A stretch of DNA of 5,600 bases, taken from an uncultured Mycoplasmatota bacterium. Its GTDB lineage: Bacteria; Bacillota_I; Bacilli_A; RF39; UBA660. Each line of letters opens with the position of its first letter. Position 1 is the stretch's first letter. Both the position numbers and the translations under genes were made by a program. The DNA lies in NCBI GenBank assembly GCA_900554615.1, contig USIB01000081.1:1-5600 (forward strand). The letters are read 5' to 3'. This document shows positions 5,452-5,600 of this stretch, one piece after another. The notes below the pieces were generated by a model. It made no database searches and was not told the origin of the DNA. It saw only the letters and a program-made list of their open reading frames with translations.

Positions 5452-5490
5452 AAGTGATGAGAGTTTTATTTACTTTCATCACTTATTTTT
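5452..5490. terminator. Bidirectional terminator between convergent genes
   Basis: AAGTGATGA (5452-5460) and TCATCACTT (5476-5484) form a 9-bp stem with a 15-base loop. The plus strand continues with ATTTTT to 5490, and the minus strand continues with a T-run from the A-rich bases 5448-5453, so it can stop transcription from both sides. It is the only terminator-like structure found after the operon ending at 5260. The stem's right arm overlaps the last codons of the minus-strand regulator gene, whose stop codon lies in the loop. Confidence 0.7.
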
Positions 5491-5600
5491 GTTTCATCTT
5501 CCTTAAATAGTTCGGCTATATCAATATTAAGAACAAGGGCTAATCTCCAAAGTGTTCCAAGAGAAAAGGTTTGGTGGTTCTTACTTTCAATATTGCTTAT
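5466..5600 (-). CDS. XRE-type helix-turn-helix regulator, C-terminal part
   Basis: The minus-strand frame enters from the right edge and ends at TAA 5466-5468, giving the last 44 residues. It begins ISNIESKNHQTFSLGTLWRL and continues with an ALVLNIDIAELF segment. This matches the latter half of the XRE/Cro-C1 domain: the end of the recognition helix (I-S-x-I-E-x), the usual K-x-x-x-x-S-L-x-T-L-x-x-I/L-A linker and fourth helix, and the closing L-x-I-x-x-x-E-L-F. A short charged tail (KEDETKISDESK) follows, so little beyond the DNA-binding domain is present on this side. Such proteins are usually dimeric repressors of mobile-element or phage genes. The start and full length are outside the window. 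A plausible target is the palindrome at 2099-2116, but nothing in the sequence proves the link. Confidence 0.88.
   Translation of the reverse strand: MSNIESKNHQTFSLGTLWRLALVLNIDIAELFKEDETKISDESK

Noticed and set aside
1..5600. CRISPR array, tRNA or rRNA gene
   Set aside because: No regularly spaced identical repeats, tRNA cloverleaf signatures or rRNA-like GC-richer stretches were seen on either strand.
1..5600. Mollicute-type genetic code (TGA as tryptophan)
   Set aside because: All long frames are intact under the standard code, and tryptophan is encoded by TGG in the recombinase and both cargo proteins.

Overview
This is AT-rich DNA, judged by eye at about three-quarters A+T. It uses the standard genetic code: all stops seen are TAA or TAG, and no reading frame needs TGA as tryptophan. 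AGGAG-type ribosome sites, hairpin-plus-T-run terminators and TATAAT-like promoters point to a low-GC Gram-positive bacterium (Bacilli, Clostridia or a related gut lineage). The species cannot be told from the window.

The window looks like one end of an integrated mobile element that has landed in another mobile-element gene. Bases 1-110 are the tail of an unidentified gene. A strong intrinsic terminator follows (172-217), then the first 16 or so codons of a serine recombinase (from 238) that is cut just after its catalytic serine codon. Facing it is a complete large serine recombinase of 530 aa (1904 down to 312), which is the probable integrase of the incoming element. Upstream of it on the same strand is a 30-aa micro-gene (2070 down to 1978). 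An intergenic region of about 300 bases rich in dyad symmetries then separates these leftward genes from the rightward ones.

On the plus strand come a small 89-aa protein (2381-2650) with its own hairpin leader and terminator, and then a two-gene operon of unrecognised proteins: 390 aa (2758-3930) and 442 aa (3932-5260), one base apart. The 442-aa protein contains three diverged copies of a roughly 100-residue, probably all-helical unit. This operon is the element's cargo-like part and the best candidate for an undescribed system. Its function cannot be deduced from sequence alone. The right edge holds the C-terminal 44 residues of an XRE-type helix-turn-helix regulator on the minus strand, which converges on the operon at a hairpin that could terminate both strands.

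Working model (inference): the recombinase, micro-gene and XRE regulator handle movement and control, with an 18-bp palindrome over the predicted start of leftward transcription as a plausible operator. The 89-aa gene and the two-gene operon are accessory cargo. The right boundary of the element, and the missing remainder of the interrupted recombinase, are not in the window.
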